DNA from: Nonomuraea coxensis DSM 45129 | GTDB taxonomy: Bacteria; Actinomycetota; Actinomycetes; Streptosporangiales; Streptosporangiaceae | Length of the DNA: 64,000 bases | Direction of reading: 5' to 3' | Assembly: GCF_019397265.1 (NCBI RefSeq) | Contig: NZ_CP068985.1 | Coordinates: 2,460,501 to 2,524,500 of the forward strand | Part shown: piece after piece, positions 43,212-51,923 of the stretch | Position numbering within the stretch: position 1 is the first letter of the stretch | Layout: each line of letters starts with the position of its first letter | Notes under the pieces: model-generated | Database searches by the model: none | The model's input: the letters and a program-made list of their open reading frames with translations, nothing else | Told to the model about the DNA's origin: nothing | Translations under genes and position numbers: made by a program

Positions 43212-44144
43212 GTGAGCGAGCGCGCCACCGACGATCTCGAAGGCTGGCTGCGGAGCCGCACCCCGGAGCGCGGGCTGCGCGGCAAGTCGGCCGCGGTGCT
43301 GGAGCTGCTGCTGTCGCAGCCGCGGCGGGCCTCGTACGGGTCGGCGGGGGAGCTCGCCCAGCTCGCCGGCGTCAACGTCGCCACCGTGACCCGCACCGCG
43401 CAGGCGCTCGGTTTCGCCGGCTGGCCCGCCCTGCAACAGGAGCTGCGCGCCCGCTACCTGTCCTCGCTCAGCGCCGGCCAGGTCGCCGCCGAGCACCGTG
43501 CCGGCCAGGTCACGGCCGAGCACCGCGTCGGCCAGGTTGCCGCCGAGCCCCGCGGCACCGGCTCGCCCGGCACGCGCTCGCTCCGCCGCGACCTCGACAA
43601 CCTCGCCGTGCTCAACCGGCGGCTCGACGAGCGCGTGCTGGCCACGATCGCCGAGGCCGTCGCCGCCGCCCGGAGCACCACGATCGTCGCCGACGGCAGC
43701 TACGCCGCCGTCGGCCTGGCGCTCGCGCACAACGCCCGGCTCGCCGGCTACCCCGTGCGGGCCGTCACCGCCGGCTCCGAGCTGGCCAACGCCATGGCCG
43801 CCGTCGGCGAGGGCGACGTGCTCATCGCCGTCAGCTTCTGGCGGCTGTACGAGAACACGATCCTGGCCGCCAACGAGGCGCGGGCGCGCGGGGCGCGCGT
43901 CTTCGCCGTGACGGACGCGGCCAGCCCGGCACTGGCGGCCGCGGCCGAGGAGGTGGTGCTGGTGCCGGCCGAGGGGGAGGCGTTCTTCCCGTCGCTGACC
44001 GCCGGCATCGCCGTGGCGCAGGCGCTGGTCACCCAGCTCGCGGCGGTGGACCCGGCACGTACGGGGGCGGCGATCGAGGCCGCGGAATCCATGTGGACCC
44101 GCTTCGGCCTCCTCCACCGCCACCCGGCCCCGCCCGCCCTTTGA
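43212..44144 (+). CDS. MurR/RpiR-family transcriptional regulator (HTH-SIS)
   Basis: 310 residues, GTG start after GGGGAAGAGGG. N-terminal HTH_6 domain (LRGKSAAVLELLLSQPRR, GELAQLAGVNVATVTRTAQA) and C-terminal SIS sugar-phosphate domain (TIVADGSYAAVGLALAHNAR, GEGDVLIAVSFWRLYENTIL). The linker contains three tandem nine-residue repeats of the type AGQVAAEHR (43473-43553), which look recently expanded. Divergent from the GAF/amidohydrolase operon, which it probably represses via the TGCAATTGCA site. Confidence 0.9.
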   Translation: MSERATDDLEGWLRSRTPERGLRGKSAAVLELLLSQPRRASYGSAGELAQLAGVNVATVTRTAQALGFAGWPALQQELRARYLSSLSAGQVAAEHRAGQVTAEHRVGQVAAEPRGTGSPGTRSLRRDLDNLAVLNRRLDERVLATIAEAVAAARSTTIVADGSYAAVGLALAHNARLAGYPVRAVTAGSELANAMAAVGEGDVLIAVSFWRLYENTILAANEARARGARVFAVTDAASPALAAAAEEVVLVPAEGEAFFPSLTAGIAVAQALVTQLAAVDPARTGAAIEAAESMWTRFGLLHRHPAPPAL

Positions 44145-44157
44145 CGCGGCGACGGGG

Positions 44158-44691
44158 TCAGAGCCAACTGGCGCGGAGGCTGGCGGCGGTGGTGGCCTCG
44201 TCGGGGGCGGCGGTGGCGCGGACGCGGTCCAGGAGCCGTCCGACGACCTCGACGATCTCCGGGGCACGTTCGCGCAGGCCGGTCACGTCGGCCGGGGTCG
44301 CCTCGCCCGGGTCGGCGCCGACCTCCTTCAGCACGCCCTCCAGGTCGGTCAGCCGCTCGGCGAGCCACTTCAGCGGTTCGCCCGACAGCGCGTGGTCGAA
44401 CACGCGCCGGCCCGGCTCCCAGCCGTTCATGCCCGGGTGGTGGTGGGTGCGGTCGAAGCTGCCGGGCGTGCCGGACACCGACTCCAGCAGGTCCACGCGC
44501 CACAGCGGGCGCTCGACGGTGATCGGCCGCGCCGAGTAGATGGAGCCCTTGAGCTCGCTCTGTTCGAGCCGGCGCAGCTCCAGGCGTACGCCGCGCTCGG
44601 CGCCCTCCTGGCCCCGCTCCGGGTTGGGATCGACGAAGTAGATGTCACTCACGGCCACGCCGATCTGTTCGAAGCCGAACAGGTAGAGCAT
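44158..44691 (-). CDS. Conserved hypothetical protein
   Basis: 177 residues from ATG 44691 (GAAGGAAG about 9 nt upstream). Sequence such as MLYLFGFEQIGVAVSDIYFV, LKGSIYSARPITVERPLWRV, GSFDRTHHHPGMNGWEPG and a helical C-terminus looks like a real, conserved soluble protein. I do not recognise a named family. A His-rich segment (RTHHHPG) could bind metal. No signal peptide. Convergent with the RpiR gene; divergent from the sigma factor gene. Confidence 0.7.
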   Translation of the reverse strand: MLYLFGFEQIGVAVSDIYFVDPNPERGQEGAERGVRLELRRLEQSELKGSIYSARPITVERPLWRVDLLESVSGTPGSFDRTHHHPGMNGWEPGRRVFDHALSGEPLKWLAERLTDLEGVLKEVGADPGEATPADVTGLRERAPEIVEVVGRLLDRVRATAAPDEATTAASLRASWL

Positions 44692-44861
44692 GGGGAACCA
44701 CTTCCTTCGCAGATGGCAGGTAGGACGCCTCCCGCTCAACGTAACCCGGCGCGCCCGGCCCGGCCAGCCGGGGACGTGGTCGGCTGAGCGACCCCTCGGT
44801 GCGATCTTCGGCGGCCGGATGTGATGATGACGAAGAGCGTCGGAACGGGGAGGAAACGATC

Positions 44862-45512
44862 GTGGCGTCTTTCGCGGGCGGCGCGCTGCCCCCGGACCAC
44901 GTCATCGTCACGGCCCTGCGGGCGGGCGACGAGGCGATGTTCGCCGCGTTGCTCGACACCTGGTCGCGGGGCATGCTGCGGGTCGCCCGATCCTACGTCT
45001 CCACGGACGACTCGGCCGAGGAGGTCGTGCAGGACACCTGGCTGGCGGTGATCGGCGCGATCGACGACTTCGAGGGCCGCTCGTCGGTGCGTACGTGGGT
45101 CTACCGGATCCTGGTCAACGCCGCGAAGAAGCGCGGCCTGCGGGAGAGCCGTACGCTGCCGTGGAGCGCGCTCGAATCCGACGGCGGGCGGGGCGTGGAC
45201 CCGTCGCGTTTCCACGGCGTGGACGCCGGCCTGCCGGGGAGCTGGAAGGTGCCGCCCGCGGCCTGGCCGACGCCGGAGAACCAGGCGCTCGCCGCCGAGG
45301 CGCGCGGCATCATCGCCGAGGCGCTGGCCGAGCTGCCGCCCCGGCAGCGCATCGTGATCACGCTGCGCGACGTGGAGGGGTGCACGTCCGAGGAGGTTTG
45401 CGACATCCTGGACATCTCGCCGGCCAATCAGCGGGTGCTGCTGCACCGCGCCCGGTCAGTGGTCCGGGACCGGCTGGAGGGCTACTTCCGGTCGGTGATG
45501 GCGGCAGAATAG
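44862..45512 (+). CDS. ECF-type RNA polymerase sigma factor
   Basis: 216 residues from GTG 44862 (GGGGAGGA 7 nt upstream). Region 2 (FAALLDTWSRGMLRVARSYV, SAEEVVQDTWLAVIGAIDDF, VRTWVYRILVNAAKKR) and region 4 (LAELPPRQRIVITLRDVEGC, CDILDISPANQRVLLHRARS) are present, joined by a longer than usual linker. Directly followed by a zinc-finger anti-sigma gene. A possible regulon member is the egt cluster 360 nt downstream (inference from position only). Confidence 0.9.
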   Translation: MASFAGGALPPDHVIVTALRAGDEAMFAALLDTWSRGMLRVARSYVSTDDSAEEVVQDTWLAVIGAIDDFEGRSSVRTWVYRILVNAAKKRGLRESRTLPWSALESDGGRGVDPSRFHGVDAGLPGSWKVPPAAWPTPENQALAAEARGIIAEALAELPPRQRIVITLRDVEGCTSEEVCDILDISPANQRVLLHRARSVVRDRLEGYFRSVMAAE

Positions 45513-45797
45513 GTGAAACGGTTCATGGGCACAGAGGGTAAGGCGGGCAGCGTCGTGAAGCGGTTCACATGCGGCGAACTGGTCGAGGTCGTCACCGCCT
45601 ACCTCGACGACGCGCTCGACGAGCCCGGCCGCGCCGCCGTCGAGGACCATCTCGCCGGCTGCGCCGACTGCGGCCGCTACCTCGACCAGTACCGCGCCAC
45701 CGTGCGCGCTCTCGCCGACCAGCCGCGGGAGCAGCTCTCGCGGCCCGTCCGCGACCGGTTAACGGCGGCCTTCAAGGCCCGGCGCCCGTCGGCCTGA
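45513..45797 (+). CDS. Zinc-finger anti-sigma factor (zf-HC2 type)
   Basis: 94 residues from GTG 45513, immediately after the sigma stop; GTG 45555 is an equally plausible start. Zinc-binding anti-sigma pattern: Cys in FTCGELVEVV, then EDHLAGCADC (H-x3-C-x2-C). A helical C-terminus has no membrane segment, so it is a soluble anti-sigma factor of the RsrA/ZAS type, which can release the sigma factor on thiol oxidation (family knowledge). Fits an oxidative signal beside thiol biosynthesis genes. Confidence 0.85.
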   Translation: MKRFMGTEGKAGSVVKRFTCGELVEVVTAYLDDALDEPGRAAVEDHLAGCADCGRYLDQYRATVRALADQPREQLSRPVRDRLTAAFKARRPSA

Positions 45798-45873
45798 GAC
45801 TTCCGGGAGGTCGTCTGTAACGTTCGCGTGGCTCGCGGATCTGTAGCTCCATGCGCCATGCGAGGGGAGCCCG

Positions 45874-47202
45874 ATGACCGCCAGGCCCGCCGCACGCTCA
45901 CGCCTGCCCGCGATCCCGCCCCTGCCCGCGCCCCTGCCCGGGGACCCGCCGGGGGACCCGCCCGCGGATCCGCCAGGGGACCCGACGTCTTTCGCGGGAG
46001 TGGCCGAGTTCGCCCGCGACTGCTTCCGTGACCCCGCTCGGGACGGCGGAGGCGGGCGGCTGGGTGTCGAGCTGGAGTTCCTCGTGCACGACCGGGCCGC
46101 GCCGGAGCGGCACGTCCCCATCGACGAGATCGCGCGGGCCCTGCCCCCGCTGCCCGGCGGGAGCCAGGTGACGTTCGAGCCCGGCGGCCAGCTCGAACTC
46201 TCCGGACCCGCGGCCCCGCTGGCGGAGGCCGTCGCCGCGATGGCCGGCGACCTCGGCCTGGCCCGCCGGGCGCTCGCCGGCGCCGGGCTCGCCCCGGCCG
46301 GAGTGGGCCTCGACCCGGTGCGCCCGCCCCGCCGCCAGCTCCGCCTGCCGCGCTACGACGCGATGGCCGAGTTCCTCGGCGGCCCCTACGGCCCGCTGAT
46401 GATGTGCTCGACCGCCTCTGTCCAGGTCAACCTGGACCTGGGGGAGCGGCCCGGCGTTCGGTGGGAGCGGGCGCACCTGCTCGGCCCCGTGCTCGTCGCC
46501 GCCTTCGCCAACTCCCCGCTCGCCGGAGGCCGCCCCTGCGGCTGGATGTCCGGCCGCCAGGCCGTCTGGGAACGCCTCGACCCCACCCGTACGGCCCCCG
46601 TCCCCGCCACCGCCGACCCCGCCGAGGACTGGGCGGGCTACCTGCTCGACGCCCGCCTCATGCTGGTACGGGACGGCGCGGACCGCTGCCGCCCGGCCCG
46701 CGGCGGCGTCACCTTCCGCGACTGGCTCGCCGGCCGCCCCGGTACGCCCGGCCGGCCGCCCACCCTCGGCGACCTGGCCTACCACGCCACCACCGTGTTC
46801 CCGCCGGTCCGGCCGCGTGGCTGGCTGGAGCTGCGCTACCTCGACGCCCAGCGGCCGGACGCCTGGCCGGTCTGCGTGGCGGTCACGTACGCGCTGATCA
46901 TGGACGACCGCGCCGCCGACGCCGCACTCCAGGCCGCCGAGCCGTGCCGCGACCTCTGGAGCGAGGCCGCCCGCCGCGGCCTCGCCGCGCCCCCGCTGGC
47001 CCGCGCCGCGGAGGCGTGCTTCCGCGCCGCGCTGGAGGCGCTGCCCCGCCTCGGCGCGGGCCCCGTACTGACCGGCGAGGTGGCGGCGTTCGCCGACCGG
47101 TACGTGAGCCGGGGCCGCTCGCCGGCCGCCGACCTGATCGAGACGGTGACACGAGGACCGGGCCACCCGCCGGCCTGGCTGACCGAAGGGAAGGACGCAT
47201 GA
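45874..47202 (+). CDS. egtA: Ergothioneine biosynthesis glutamate-cysteine ligase EgtA
   Basis: 442 residues. Makes gamma-glutamylcysteine, the sulfur donor for EgtB. Glutamate-cysteine ligase family 2 blocks: RLGVELEFLVHDR, TFEPGGQLELSG, MMCSTASVQVNLDL, and WLELRYLDAQRPDAWPV. A Pro/Gly/Asp-rich N-terminal tract (PGDPPGDPPADPPGDP) is an unusual low-complexity extension. First gene of a five-gene cluster with ATGA-type overlaps. Promoter probably in 45798-45873. Confidence 0.93.
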   Translation: MTARPAARSRLPAIPPLPAPLPGDPPGDPPADPPGDPTSFAGVAEFARDCFRDPARDGGGGRLGVELEFLVHDRAAPERHVPIDEIARALPPLPGGSQVTFEPGGQLELSGPAAPLAEAVAAMAGDLGLARRALAGAGLAPAGVGLDPVRPPRRQLRLPRYDAMAEFLGGPYGPLMMCSTASVQVNLDLGERPGVRWERAHLLGPVLVAAFANSPLAGGRPCGWMSGRQAVWERLDPTRTAPVPATADPAEDWAGYLLDARLMLVRDGADRCRPARGGVTFRDWLAGRPGTPGRPPTLGDLAYHATTVFPPVRPRGWLELRYLDAQRPDAWPVCVAVTYALIMDDRAADAALQAAEPCRDLWSEAARRGLAAPPLARAAEACFRAALEALPRLGAGPVLTGEVAAFADRYVSRGRSPAADLIETVTRGPGHPPAWLTEGKDA

Positions 47203-48503
47203 CCGACCTCAAGGAACGCATCGCCGCCCAGCTCACCGCGGTGCGCGACCGGTCGCTCACCTACACCGCCGCCGAGGACGACCTGCTCGTCCACCAGCAC
47301 TCGCCCCTCATGTCCCCGCTGGTGTGGGACCTCGCGCACGTCGGCAACTACGAGGAGCTGTGGGTGCTGCGGGCAGCCGCCGGGATCACCCCGTTGCGTC
47401 CCGAGATCGACGACATCTACGACGCGTTCAAGACCCCGCGCAGGGACCGCCCGTCCCTGCCGTTCCTGCCTCCGGCGGAGGCCCGCGACTACATCGGCGG
47501 CGTACGCGGGCGGGTGCTCGACGTGCTCGACGCCGTGGACCTCGCCGACCCGAGCCCGTTGCGCCGCGACGGGTTCGTGTTCGGGCTGGTCATCCAGCAC
47601 GAGCACCAGCACGACGAGACCATGCTGGCCACGCTCCAGCTCGCCGGCCGGCCCGGTGTGGTCCGCGACGGCGACCTGCCGCCCGGCCGCCTTCCCGAGG
47701 GCCCCGAGGAGGTGTACGTGCCGGCGGGAGATTTCCTCATGGGCACCGACAGCCTGCCCTGGGCGTACGACAACGAGCGGCCCGCCCACCGGGTGGACCT
47801 GCCCGCGTACTGGATCGACCGGCTGCCCGTCGGCAACGCCGCCTACGCCGCGTTCATCGAGGACGGCGGCTACCACGACGCCCGCTGGTGGACGCCCGAG
47901 GGCTGGCGCTGGCGGCAGGAGAACGGCGTGTTCGCGCCGCTGTTCTGGACGAGGGACGGCGGCACGTGGTGGCGTACCCGCTTCGGGCGGCCCGAGCCGG
48001 TGCCGATGGACGAGCCCGTGCAGCACGTCTGCTGGTACGAAGCCGACGCCTACGCCCGCTGGGCAGGCAAACGGCTGCCGACCGAGGCCGAATGGGAGAA
48101 GGCCTGCGGCTGGGACGCCGCCGCCGGACGGGCCCGGCCGTACCCGTGGGGCGAGCAGGACCCGACACCCGAACTGGCCAACCTCGGCCACCGCGCCGCC
48201 CGGCCCGCGCCGCTCGGCGCCTACCCCGGCGGGGCGAGCCCGTACGGGGCCGAGCAGATGGTCGGCGACGTGTGGGAGTGGACCGCCACCTGGTTCGACG
48301 GCTATCCCGGCTTCCGCGCCTTCCCCTACCGGGAGTACAGCGAGGTGTTCTTCGGCGAGGAGTACCGGGTGCTGCGCGGCGGGTCGTGGGCGGCCGACCC
48401 GGCCGCCGTCCGCACCACGTTCCGCAACTGGGACTACCCGATCCGGCGGCAGATCTTCACCGGCTTCCGCTGCGCGCGGACCGCCTCGCCGGAGGAACGC
48501 TGA
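47199..48503 (+). CDS. egtB: Hercynine oxygenase EgtB (sulfoxide synthase)
   Basis: 434 residues. Non-haem iron enzyme that joins hercynine and gamma-glutamylcysteine. N-terminal DinB domain with iron ligands in WDLAHVGNYEEL and the HEHQH motif (VIQHEHQHDETML). A C-terminal FGE-sulfatase fold follows: GTDSLPWAYDNERPAHRV, RLPTEAEWEKA, VGDVWEWTATWF, LRGGSWAADP, TGFRCAR. Start overlaps egtA stop (ATGA). Intact and of normal length. Confidence 0.95.
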   Translation: MTDLKERIAAQLTAVRDRSLTYTAAEDDLLVHQHSPLMSPLVWDLAHVGNYEELWVLRAAAGITPLRPEIDDIYDAFKTPRRDRPSLPFLPPAEARDYIGGVRGRVLDVLDAVDLADPSPLRRDGFVFGLVIQHEHQHDETMLATLQLAGRPGVVRDGDLPPGRLPEGPEEVYVPAGDFLMGTDSLPWAYDNERPAHRVDLPAYWIDRLPVGNAAYAAFIEDGGYHDARWWTPEGWRWRQENGVFAPLFWTRDGGTWWRTRFGRPEPVPMDEPVQHVCWYEADAYARWAGKRLPTEAEWEKACGWDAAAGRARPYPWGEQDPTPELANLGHRAARPAPLGAYPGGASPYGAEQMVGDVWEWTATWFDGYPGFRAFPYREYSEVFFGEEYRVLRGGSWAADPAAVRTTFRNWDYPIRRQIFTGFRCARTASPEER

Positions 48504-49369
48504 TGTGCCGGCACGCCGCCTGGCTCGGCGCTCCCCGCACGCTCGCCGAGCTGATCCACGAACCCGAGCACGGGCTGCTCAGGCAGTCGTACGCGCCGCG
48601 GCGGCAACGCCACGGGACGGTCAACGCCGACGGCTTCGGCATGGGCTGGTACGACCCCGATCTCGGCCCCGATCCCTGCCTCGCCGCGCCCGAGCCGATC
48701 CGGTACCGCCGCTCGATCCCCATGTGGGCCGACGCCAACCTGCCCGGTCTCGCCCGGGTCGCCCGGTCCGGGTGCCTGCTGGCGGCCGTACGGTGTGCCA
48801 CGGTCGGCATGCCGGTCGAGGAGAGCGCCACCGCGCCGTTCACGGAGGGGCGCTGGCTGCTCAGCCACAACGGGCGGGTCGACCGGGACGCGCTCCGCGA
48901 CCTCGCCGAGGGCGCGGAGAGCGCCTGCGACAGCGCGTGGCTGGCGGCGGCCGTCTTCCGCCGCCTCCGCGCCGACTGCAGCCCCGCACCCGCCTCCGCG
49001 CCTTCCGCCTCCTCGCTTTCCGCCTCCGGGACGTCCGCCTCCGGGACGTCCGCCTCCGGGACGTCCGCCTCCGGGGCGTCCGCCTCCGGGACGTCCGCAG
49101 TCCCGGCCGGGGCCGCGCTGGGGGAGGCGCTGGCCGAGGTCGTGACCAGCGCCGCGGCCAAGGACCCCGACGCCCGGCTCAACCTGCTCGCCTGCGACGG
49201 CGTCACCCTCGCCGCGACCGCCTGGGGCGACACCCTGTTCCACCGGCCGCACCCGGACGGCGTCCTGGTGGCCAGCGAGCCGCTCTGCGACGGCCCCGGC
49301 TGGCAGGAGGTGCCCGACCGGAGCCTGCTGCTCGCCACCGCCGACGGCCTCCGCGTCCAGCCGCTCTGA
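48503..49369 (+). CDS. egtC: Gamma-glutamyl hercynylcysteine sulfoxide hydrolase EgtC
   Basis: 288 residues. Class II glutamine amidotransferase fold with nucleophile Cys2 (MCRHAAWLGAPR), NADGFGMGWYD and LLSHNGRVD. Removes the glutamyl group. A five-copy SASGT/SASGA repeat (about residues 172-198) interrupts the domain in a loop and is encoded by 15-bp tandem repeats. TGATG overlap with egtB. Repeat length may vary between strains without breaking the fold (inference). Confidence 0.93.
   Translation: MCRHAAWLGAPRTLAELIHEPEHGLLRQSYAPRRQRHGTVNADGFGMGWYDPDLGPDPCLAAPEPIRYRRSIPMWADANLPGLARVARSGCLLAAVRCATVGMPVEESATAPFTEGRWLLSHNGRVDRDALRDLAEGAESACDSAWLAAAVFRRLRADCSPAPASAPSASSLSASGTSASGTSASGTSASGASASGTSAVPAGAALGEALAEVVTSAAAKDPDARLNLLACDGVTLAATAWGDTLFHRPHPDGVLVASEPLCDGPGWQEVPDRSLLLATADGLRVQPL
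49021..49095 (+). repeat. 15-bp tandem repeat (five copies) within egtC
   Basis: Unit CGCCTCCGGGACGTC, four identical copies and one with A to G at position 11. In frame, so it adds whole SASGT units. Confidence 0.95.
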
Positions 49370-49396
49370 CGTCCGCTCACGCCCTTGGGAGATCTC

Positions 49397-50377
49397 GTGC
49401 CCGTCAGCCAGTCCACCGTCCAGCTCGTCAACCACCTCGACCGCGACTACCTGCGCCTGGCGCTCGAACAGGACGTACGCGCCGGCCTGGCCGCCACGCC
49501 CAAGTCGCTGCCGCCGAAATGGTTCTACGACGAGGCGGGCAGCGAGCTGTTCACCCGGATCACCCGGCTGCCCGAGTACTACCCGACCCGCCGCGAGCTG
49601 GCCATACTCCGCGCCGAGGCAGCCGGACTGGCCGCGGCGAGCGGCGCCGACACTCTCGTCGAGCTCGGCTCGGGCACCAGCGAGAAGACCGTGCTGCTCC
49701 TCGACGCGCTCCGCGAGGCGGGCACGCTGCGCACGTACACGCCGGTGGACGTGGACGCCGTCACCCTCCTGGCCGCGGCCCGCCGGCTCGCCGCCCGCTA
49801 TCCCGGGCTCGCCGTACGGGCCGTGTGCGCCGACTTCGAACGCCACCTCGGCCTGCTGCCGCGTACCGGCCGCCGGATGGTCGCCTTCCTCGGCGGCACC
49901 ATCGGCAACCTCGGCCCCGACGCCCGCCGCGCCTTCCTCAAGGAACTGCGCGGCAACCTGCGGCCCGGCGACACGTTCCTGCTGGGCGCGGACCTGGTGA
50001 AGGACAGGGACCGGCTGGTCGCGGCCTACGACGACGCGGCCGGGGTGACCGCCGCCTTCAACCGCAACGTGCTGCGGGTGCTCAACCGCGAGCTGGACGC
50101 CGCCTTCGACCCCGACGCCTTCGCCCACGTCGCCCTGTACGACGAACGCCACCAGTGGATCGAGATGCGCCTGCGGGCCACCCGCGCGATGCGCGTCCCC
50201 ATCGCCGCGCTCGACCTGACCGTGGACTTCGCCGAGGGCGAGGAGCTGCGTACCGAGATCAGCGCCAAGTTCCGTCCGGCCGGGCTGCGGGCCGAGCTGG
50301 CCGCCGCCGGCTTCACGGTCCGCCGCTACCACACCGACCCGGCCGGCGACTTCGCCCTGCTCCTCGCCCAGGCATGA
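49397..50377 (+). CDS. egtD: L-histidine N-alpha-methyltransferase EgtD
   Basis: 326 residues from GTG 49397, preceded by GGGAGA. Trimethylates histidine to hercynine. Blocks: [52 protein letters not shown] (SAM site), [12 protein letters not shown] and TEISAKFRP, all normal. Overlaps egtE by ATGA. A TTG 12 nt upstream is less likely as the start. Confidence 0.95.
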   Translation: MPVSQSTVQLVNHLDRDYLRLALEQDVRAGLAATPKSLPPKWFYDEAGSELFTRITRLPEYYPTRRELAILRAEAAGLAAASGADTLVELGSGTSEKTVLLLDALREAGTLRTYTPVDVDAVTLLAAARRLAARYPGLAVRAVCADFERHLGLLPRTGRRMVAFLGGTIGNLGPDARRAFLKELRGNLRPGDTFLLGADLVKDRDRLVAAYDDAAGVTAAFNRNVLRVLNRELDAAFDPDAFAHVALYDERHQWIEMRLRATRAMRVPIAALDLTVDFAEGEELRTEISAKFRPAGLRAELAAAGFTVRRYHTDPAGDFALLLAQA

Positions 50378-51618
50378 CGCCCACGCCCACGACCGGCACA
50401 GCGCCCACCGGCACGGCCTGCACCGGCACGGCCTGCGCGGGGGCCTGCGCGGGGGTCTGCGCGGGAGGCAGGACGTGTGCGGGCACGGCATGGCGGGCGG
50501 CCCGCGCCGTCCTGCCTCCCGGGCACCTCGACGCGGCCGGCTGCAACGTACCCGCCGACCGCACGCTCGACGCCGTCGTCAACCAGCTCCACCTGGAGCG
50601 GGAACGCGGCGGCTACCCAGCGGAACCGGACCTCACCACCGCCCGCACGTCCCTGACCACCCTGACGATCGCTGCCCCGGCGCTGCCCTCCGGCGCGGTG
50701 GCCGGTGACGTCGCCTTTGCCGAGAGCGGGACCGCCGCCATGGCCGCGCTGCTCGGCGGCTGGCGGCTGCCGCCGGGCAGCCGCGTCGGCCACCTGCGCG
50801 CCGAGTACGGCAGCACGCTCATGCTCCTGCACCGCCTGGCCGCCGACCGCTCCTGGACCCTCGTCGAGCTGCCCGCCGACGCCGACGGCCGGCTGGACCT
50901 GGACGGCCTGCGCGGGCACCTGTCGGCGGGCCTGAGCCTGGTCACCGTGCCCCACCTCGCCTCCCACCACGGCGTCGTACAGCCCGCCGCCGCGATCGGC
51001 GCGCTGTGCCGGGCCGCCGGGGTCCCGCTGGTGCTGGACGCCTGCCAGTCGTTCGGCCACGTGGACGTCACCGGCGTCGGCGCCACCGCGTACGTCGGGA
51101 CGTCCCGCAAGTGGCTCGCGGGCCCGCGCGGCGTCGGCTTCCTGATCGTCCCCGGCCTCACGCCCGCCATGGACGCCCCTTTCCCCGCCCTCCACGGCCA
51201 CGCGGACGGTGTCCCGCTGCCGGGGGCCGTCCGTTACGAGGGCGCGGAGGCGGCGATGGCGGCCCGCGCCGGACTCGGCGCCGCCGTACGGGAGCACCTG
51301 GCGCTCGGCCCCGCCGCCGTCCAGGCCCACCTGGCCTGCCTGGGCCGGACCGCGCGCCGGACGCTCGACGGCGCGGGCGGCTGGCGCGTACGCGAACCGC
51401 TGGACGAGCCCTCCGCCCTCGTCACCCTCCGTCCGCCGCCCGGGGACTCGGCGGCGGACGCGAGGACCCGCGCCGCCCGCGCGGGCCTCCTCGTCTCCGT
51501 GGCCCCGGTGGCGAGGGCCCCGCTCGACCTCACCGAACCTGTCCTGCGCGTCTCCCCGCCCCCCGGCACGCCCCTGGAGACCCTGGCCGCCCTGGCCCGC
51601 GTCCTGTCCGAACGCTGA
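50374..51618 (+). CDS. egtE: Hercynylcysteine sulfoxide lyase EgtE (PLP-dependent)
   Basis: 414 residues. Class V aminotransferase fold: [30 protein letters not shown] and the PLP lysine in [17 protein letters not shown]. Catalyses the C-S lyase step to ergothioneine. The first about 40 residues are an odd Thr/Gly/Ala/Cys-rich tract with Cys16, 21, 25, 29 and 35 (TGTACTGTACAGACAG), not part of the fold. No later in-frame start is evident before the fold begins, so the tract is probably translated. The ATG is fixed by the ATGA overlap with egtD. Confidence 0.9.
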   Translation: MTPTPTTGTAPTGTACTGTACAGACAGVCAGGRTCAGTAWRAARAVLPPGHLDAAGCNVPADRTLDAVVNQLHLERERGGYPAEPDLTTARTSLTTLTIAAPALPSGAVAGDVAFAESGTAAMAALLGGWRLPPGSRVGHLRAEYGSTLMLLHRLAADRSWTLVELPADADGRLDLDGLRGHLSAGLSLVTVPHLASHHGVVQPAAAIGALCRAAGVPLVLDACQSFGHVDVTGVGATAYVGTSRKWLAGPRGVGFLIVPGLTPAMDAPFPALHGHADGVPLPGAVRYEGAEAAMAARAGLGAAVREHLALGPAAVQAHLACLGRTARRTLDGAGGWRVREPLDEPSALVTLRPPPGDSAADARTRAARAGLLVSVAPVARAPLDLTEPVLRVSPPPGTPLETLAALARVLSER

Positions 51619-51923
51619 CCCGCGTTCCGGCGGCCGGGGGCGGAGGCCGGCTCGGCGAGCCGCTCACGCAGCTCCCGTACGCCCCGCTCCACCGCCGGCG
51701 AGCGCCGTCCGCCCCCGGAACGCCGCTCCTTCACCAGCCGCGCGCACATGTCCAGGCCGTCGCGCCCGAGCGCGGGCGCGAAGTCCCGCACCGCCGCCAC
51801 CTGGAGCAGGCCGGGGCCGTCGAGCCACATCCCCACCAGCCAGGCGGCCGGCTCCGGAGACTCCCGCCGCAGCCTCCGCCCACGTTCCGCGTTCACGGGG
51901 AACCCCGTGGAGTCGTGAGTCAT
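51234..51923 (-). CDS. Hypothetical protein, 3' end runs antisense into egtE
   Basis: ATG 51923 overlaps the stop of the HEPN-type gene (ATGA), a strong sign of a real partner gene. The first about 100 residues look protein-like (RRESPEPAAWLVGMWLDGP, LLQVAAVRDFAPALGRDG, VERGVRELRERLAEP). The frame has no stop until 51234, so the last about 128 codons lie opposite egtE and look like antisense, non-protein sequence. Either the true stop was lost or the product has a junk tail. No family recognised. Confidence 0.45.
   Translation of the reverse strand: MTHDSTGFPVNAERGRRLRRESPEPAAWLVGMWLDGPGLLQVAAVRDFAPALGRDGLDMCARLVKERRSGGGRRSPAVERGVRELRERLAEPASAPGRRNAGQRSDRTRARAARVSRGVPGGGETRRTGSVRSSGALATGATETRRPARAARVLASAAESPGGGRRVTRAEGSSSGSRTRQPPAPSSVRRAVRPRQARWAWTAAGPSARCSRTAAPSPARAAIAASAPS

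Noticed and set aside
49021..49095. Possible CRISPR-like repeat
   Set aside because: Units are contiguous 15-mers with no spacers, in frame inside egtC; a coding tandem repeat, not CRISPR. No CRISPR array or cas gene was seen anywhere.
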